DNA of 64,000 nt from Desulfobacteraceae bacterium 4572_130 (lineage in GTDB: Bacteria; Desulfobacterota; Desulfobacteria; Desulfobacterales; Desulfobacteraceae). Position 1 is the first letter of the stretch. Every line of letters begins with the position of its first letter. Shown piece after piece: positions 61,185 through 64,000 of the stretch. The stretch is taken from assembly GCA_002084425.1 (NCBI GenBank), contig NBLN01000007.1:62001-126000 (forward strand), given 5' to 3'. A model generated the notes under the pieces. It ran no database searches and was not told the origin of the DNA. It worked only from the letters and a program-made list of their open reading frames with translations. Both the position numbers and the translations under genes were made by a program.

Positions 61185-61388
61185 ATGAGTAAATATTGGA
61201 AGGGAAGCTCTTTAACAAAAGAGCAAAAAGACAAAATTCTTTATCCATATAGTAATAATAACAATGCTGTTATTATTAAAAAAGATATTAAAGAAGCTGC
61301 TGATCGTCTTTTTAATGCAAACCAAGATGTTATTGCTGATTTACTTCAAAAAGAGACCATGACTTTATGTTTAAAAGAAGGAAAATAG
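61185..61388 (+). CDS. Small protein of unknown function
   Basis: A 67-residue protein starting MSKYWKGSSLTKEQKDKILY; I prefer this ATG because GGAG lies six bases upstream, while the ATG at 61173 is inside the site. It appears helical and mildly basic, with one Cys near the end. Nine bases separate it from the next gene, so the two form a unit flanked by strong hairpins. No family recognised. An antitoxin-like small partner is one possibility. Confidence 0.55.
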   Translation: MSKYWKGSSLTKEQKDKILYPYSNNNNAVIIKKDIKEAADRLFNANQDVIADLLQKETMTLCLKEGK

Positions 61389-61397
61389 AGGTCAATA

Positions 61398-61868
61398 ATG
61401 TCCAATTTTACTATGGAAGATGCTAAATATTGTGCTGAACAAGTGATTCATGGAATTGAAAGAACTTTTTTTCAAGTAAGTAATAAAGACTTATCTTTTT
61501 TTATTAGAATAGAAATTTTTGAAGAATCAGTATTAAAAGCGGAACAATATTTAAAAGTTTTTAAAAATCCAAATTTATCAAAAGTTGCTGGATATTACAG
61601 CTTTTGGATTAGAAAACTTAAGCCTTTTTATGTTAGAGCAAAAAGAAATAATAATTATATAACTGATCTAAATGAGATCTTTGCTATTTTGTTTGGACTT
61701 GTTTTAATTTCACAAGGAGTAAAAAGAAGTATACCTAAATTGAGCAAAAAATTTCTTAATGATTTAGTTTATAGCTTAAGATATCATACTTTTTCTCCAC
61801 AAAGTGTAACATTAATTTTTGAATTAATCCTTGAAAAATTTTTTATAGAAAAGCACCTTAAAAAATAA
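61398..61868 (+). CDS. Protein of unknown function, partner of the preceding small gene
   Basis: 156 residues, all-helical in appearance, soluble, with a basic centre (IRKLKPFYVRAKRNNN). I do not recognise the family or any catalytic motif. The site AGAGGTCAATA precedes the ATG. It is cotranscribed with the 67-residue gene upstream and is followed by a strong terminator hairpin at 61911-61961. Codon usage looks like that of its neighbours. Confidence 0.55.
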   Translation: MSNFTMEDAKYCAEQVIHGIERTFFQVSNKDLSFFIRIEIFEESVLKAEQYLKVFKNPNLSKVAGYYSFWIRKLKPFYVRAKRNNNYITDLNEIFAILFGLVLISQGVKRSIPKLSKKFLNDLVYSLRYHTFSPQSVTLIFELILEKFFIEKHLKK

Positions 61869-61910
61869 GAACAATAAATATCTTTTTTAATAAAGAAGCT
61901 AATTTAAATT

Positions 61911-61961
61911 AAAATAAAAGAGCCTATCACAGATTATTTTGTAATAGGCTCTTTTATTTAT
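61911..61961. terminator. Strong bidirectional terminator
   Basis: AAATAAAAGAGCCTAT (61912-61927) pairs perfectly with ATAGGCTCTTTTATTT (61944-61959) around a 16-base loop, with A- and T-runs on both sides. It lies between converging genes and fits termination of both the unknown pair and sbcB. Confidence 0.85.
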
Positions 61962-61999
61962 TTTGTTTAATTAAATGAAAATTAATATCAAGTAATTAT

Positions 62000-63433
62000 T
62001 TAACAAATTCCAATAAGGTTTTTAATATGGGATTCAATCCAGTTAAGAATTTTATGTTGCTCTGCATCAAGTTCTATTTCTTTTTTATTTTTATATAATT
62101 CTTCTAATCCATCCTTTGATGTAAATTTTAAATCATTTTTATATCCTTTAATGGAATTTTCAGGATTAGAAGATATGATTTTTTTAATATGGTTATTATA
62201 TTCTTCTTCTAATAAAGAGTTTGGAATAATATCAGAAAAATTTCTAAAAATAATTCGTTTAAAAAGACTTTTTAATCTTGATGATTTAATGGTTGTGCTT
62301 AAAAAGATTTTATTTTCAATTTCTGCATCATTAAATAAAGCAATATCTTTTTTTTCCTGATTTAAAAAAAAACCTGTTTGATAAAGGCTGGCATCTGGAT
62401 CAAGGTCAGGAACAAAAGGATATTCATAGGCTTGGTGATAATGAATAATTTCTTCAAAAATATCAGATCTTTTTGTTATACCATCAATATTTTCTTGATA
62501 TATTTTTATTTGTTCTTTTGAAAGTAATTTCCAGAATCTTTCCAAGGGAGGAAGAACAATTTTTGTTTCTCCATATCGTTTTCGTATAACAAACAGCTCA
62601 TCTTTTTTATAATCAGATTTTAAGGGTATAAGATTTTTGCTATCTAATTTTAACCATAAACTCTGGTTTGAATACTTTCTGGAATTTCCAATATTCATTA
62701 CAGGAGCTATGTACATATTTTCTGCACCAAAAGCTGTGGAGATCATAATACAAATTCTATAATCTAGATAATCTGTTTTAAAATTCTTTTCAATTTTCTT
62801 TATTCTTTGTAAATCTTTTTTTTTATTAAAAAAATCAAGGGAATAATCCCACATTTTTTTTTCTCTGGATAATTTTTTGGCAAGTTCCAAAGTAGCTTCA
62901 ACATCAGTCATTGCATGATGGGCTCTGCCTGATGAAACAAGAGAATTTTCTTTATTAATATACTCAAGTTTCATAGTTGGCTTTCCATTAATTTCAGGCC
63001 ATTTAATAATTTCAGGTTTAAATATTTTATAAAGAGTTGCAATGGGAAGAAGATCCATGCGGGAGCATTTGTTTGCATATTGATGTGTATAGGAATCTAG
63101 AAGATTTCTATAAAAAGTAAATCTTAGAAATTCATCATCAAATTCAAGATTATTATATCCTAGATTTATAGTTTCCGGTTCATTCATAATCTCATAGATT
63201 TTTTGAGCAGCTTTATATTCACATATTCCTGAGGATAACTCCTGGGGTGAAAGCCTGTGTGTAATAAAAGCTCCAGAAGAGGGGATAATATCATTGCGGA
63301 GATTTATGGTAATATATTTACGATGAATTTCAGAAAAATTATAATCTGTTCTAATGGCGGCAAATGTAAGAATTTGGTCAAATGTACTACTAAGACCGGT
63401 TGTTTCAATATCATAAAAAAGAAAAGTTTTCAT
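62000..63433 (-). CDS. sbcB: Exodeoxyribonuclease I
   Basis: A 3'-5' single-strand exonuclease used in recombination and mismatch repair, 477 residues. The DnaQ-like exonuclease site is complete: FLFYDIETTGLSS (Asp, Glu), INLGYNNLEFDDEFLRF, and RAHHAMTDVEATLELAK for the final His/Asp pair. The ExoI-type accessory domains follow, with PVMNIGNSRKYSNQSLW near 240 and LPPLERFW. Best known from Gammaproteobacteria, it is less expected in this lineage. It lies downstream of rpsI but beyond a terminator. Confidence 0.9.
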   Translation of the reverse strand: MKTFLFYDIETTGLSSTFDQILTFAAIRTDYNFSEIHRKYITINLRNDIIPSSGAFITHRLSPQELSSGICEYKAAQKIYEIMNEPETINLGYNNLEFDDEFLRFTFYRNLLDSYTHQYANKCSRMDLLPIATLYKIFKPEIIKWPEINGKPTMKLEYINKENSLVSSGRAHHAMTDVEATLELAKKLSREKKMWDYSLDFFNKKKDLQRIKKIEKNFKTDYLDYRICIMISTAFGAENMYIAPVMNIGNSRKYSNQSLWLKLDSKNLIPLKSDYKKDELFVIRKRYGETKIVLPPLERFWKLLSKEQIKIYQENIDGITKRSDIFEEIIHYHQAYEYPFVPDLDPDASLYQTGFFLNQEKKDIALFNDAEIENKIFLSTTIKSSRLKSLFKRIIFRNFSDIIPNSLLEEEYNNHIKKIISSNPENSIKGYKNDLKFTSKDGLEELYKNKKEIELDAEQHKILNWIESHIKNLIGIC

Positions 63434-63442
63434 AAATTAAAA

Positions 63443-63478
63443 AAAAGGAATAAACATAAATAAATGTCTATTCCTTTT
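63443..63478 (-). terminator. Terminator downstream of rpsI
   Basis: Read on the minus strand, AAAAGGAATA pairs perfectly with TATTCCTTTT across 16 bases and is followed by a run of T. It would end the rplM-rpsI transcript before sbcB. Confidence 0.7.
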
Positions 63479-63555
63479 ATATTTTTATCTAAAAGTTTAT
63501 AGTACTATAAAAATTTTTAAAATATTTTATCAAAAAATTATATAGAGTTTTAATT

Positions 63556-63951
63556 TTATCTTTTTGAGAATTGAAAACGCGCTCTTGCACCTTTTTGACC
63601 ATATTTTTTACGCTCTTTAATTCTTGAGTCTCTGGTAAGGCAACCTGCTTTTTTTAAAACACTTCTTAGATCAGGATCACAAAGAACAAGTGCTTTTGTA
63701 ATTCCATGCTTTATGGCTCCTGCTTGTCCCATTATACCTCCGCCTAGGACATTTATTTTAATATCAAAGATTTCTTTCTTTTCTGTGATTGTAAGTGGGG
63801 TAGAAAGTAAATTTTTTGCATTTTCATTTACAAAATAATCATCTAGGGGTTTGTTGTTTATAGTAATTTTACCACTACCTAATTTAAGCCATGTTTTTGC
63901 TATGGAAGTTTTTCTTTTACCAGTAGCGTAATAAATATTTTCATTTTCCAT
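63556..63951 (-). CDS. rpsI: 30S ribosomal protein S9
   Basis: Ribosomal protein S9, 131 residues, near the usual length. It begins with the family signature [16 protein letters not shown], has [20 protein letters not shown], and ends in the basic [16 protein letters not shown] tail whose C-terminal Lys-Arg reaches the P-site tRNA. It is preceded on the same strand by the end of rplM, the universal L13-S9 order. Confidence 0.97.
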   Translation of the reverse strand: MENENIYYATGKRKTSIAKTWLKLGSGKITINNKPLDDYFVNENAKNLLSTPLTITEKKEIFDIKINVLGGGIMGQAGAIKHGITKALVLCDPDLRSVLKKAGCLTRDSRIKERKKYGQKGARARFQFSKR

Positions 63952-63966
63952 AAATTATTACTAGTC

Positions 63967-64000
63967 CTATATTTTTACTAATTCAGGTTTTTGCGCAACA
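63967..64000 (-). CDS. rplM: 50S ribosomal protein L13, last codons only
   Basis: Read on the minus strand the window edge gives VAQKPELVKI and a TAG stop, matching the L13 C-terminus (His-Pro-x-x-Ala-Gln-x-Pro). Position directly upstream of rpsI confirms it. Only the final ten complete codons and the stop are inside the window. Confidence 0.8.
   Translation of the reverse strand, partial: VAQKPELVKI

Noticed and set aside
1-64000. CRISPR arrays, tRNA or rRNA genes, intact insertion sequences
   Set aside because: No regularly spaced repeats, cloverleaf-like segments, rRNA blocks or transposase genes were recognised when reading the intergenic regions by eye; small or degenerate ones could be missed.

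Overview
The window reads as an AT-rich chromosome segment (roughly 70-75% A+T by eye, not counted) of an anaerobic bacterium. Acetate and propionate activation next to a sodium:solute symporter with a tiny companion protein, 2-oxoacid:ferredoxin oxidoreductases, many Fe-S and radical SAM proteins, a flavodiiron protein and selenium metabolism together suggest a low-GC member of the Desulfobacterota (former Deltaproteobacteria). That is inference: there is no rRNA in the window. No tRNA, CRISPR array, intact insertion sequence or prophage was seen.

Layout. 0-3.5 kb: end of miaA, a branched-chain-binding-type lipoprotein, and an exported protein of unknown role whose 3' end is tandemly duplicated. 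3.5-10 kb: a same-strand block of four radical SAM/SPASM proteins plus one PLP aminotransferase, of unknown product, followed by an orphan indolepyruvate oxidoreductase beta subunit. 10.9-14.4 kb: two small unknown proteins, an IspH-UbiA fusion and a glycosyltransferase. 14.7-17.5 kb: a four-subunit KorDABC-type 2-oxoacid:ferredoxin oxidoreductase. 17.6-18.3 kb: a VapBC-like toxin-antitoxin pair.

18.6-54.1 kb is the core of the window, a purine/selenium locus. The plus strand carries a threonine-synthase-like protein and a second PLP lyase-fold enzyme, YgeY, carbamate kinase, a hotdog thioesterase, an MNT/HEPN pair, the remnant of what looks like a nucleobase permease, selenium-dependent xanthine dehydrogenase (XdhD type), SsnA, YgeW, two paralogous toxin-antitoxin pairs, an Hrb/FprA oxygen-detoxification pair, YgfK, XdhA and the FAD and 2Fe-2S subunits. 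A type II restriction-modification pair is translationally coupled to the last Xdh gene. Next come a complete BMP-type nucleoside ABC transporter and then, on the minus strand, the cofactor maturation genes mocA, xdhC-type, yqeC and yqeB, with a DUF166 gene and a LUD-domain gene. A coherent reading is this: purine nucleosides enter by the ABC transporter; SsnA and the molybdenum hydroxylases (with YgfK as electron-transfer partner) process the purine ring; YgeY, YgeW and the PLP enzymes handle ureido and amino-acid intermediates; carbamate kinase recovers ATP from carbamoyl phosphate; and MocA, XdhC, YqeB and YqeC build the molybdenum/selenium site.

The strongest single observation is in the DUF166 gene (52803-53432, minus strand). 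Its two halves are joined in frame by one TGA followed by a Cys codon, and 17 nt downstream of that TGA lies a hairpin with a GGUCU apical loop, as in the E. coli fdhF SECIS element. It is therefore very probably a selenoprotein gene, sitting in a selenium-cofactor operon.

54.5-60.9 kb: acetyl-CoA synthetase, a propionyl-CoA-synthetase-like paralogue, the symporter and a 28-residue membrane peptide, a short-chain fatty acid uptake and activation unit. 61.2-64 kb: two unknown small genes, exonuclease I, ribosomal protein S9 and the tail of L13. Intergenic regions from 6 to 57 kb share a dispersed hairpin-forming repeat whose stem shows compensatory base changes.
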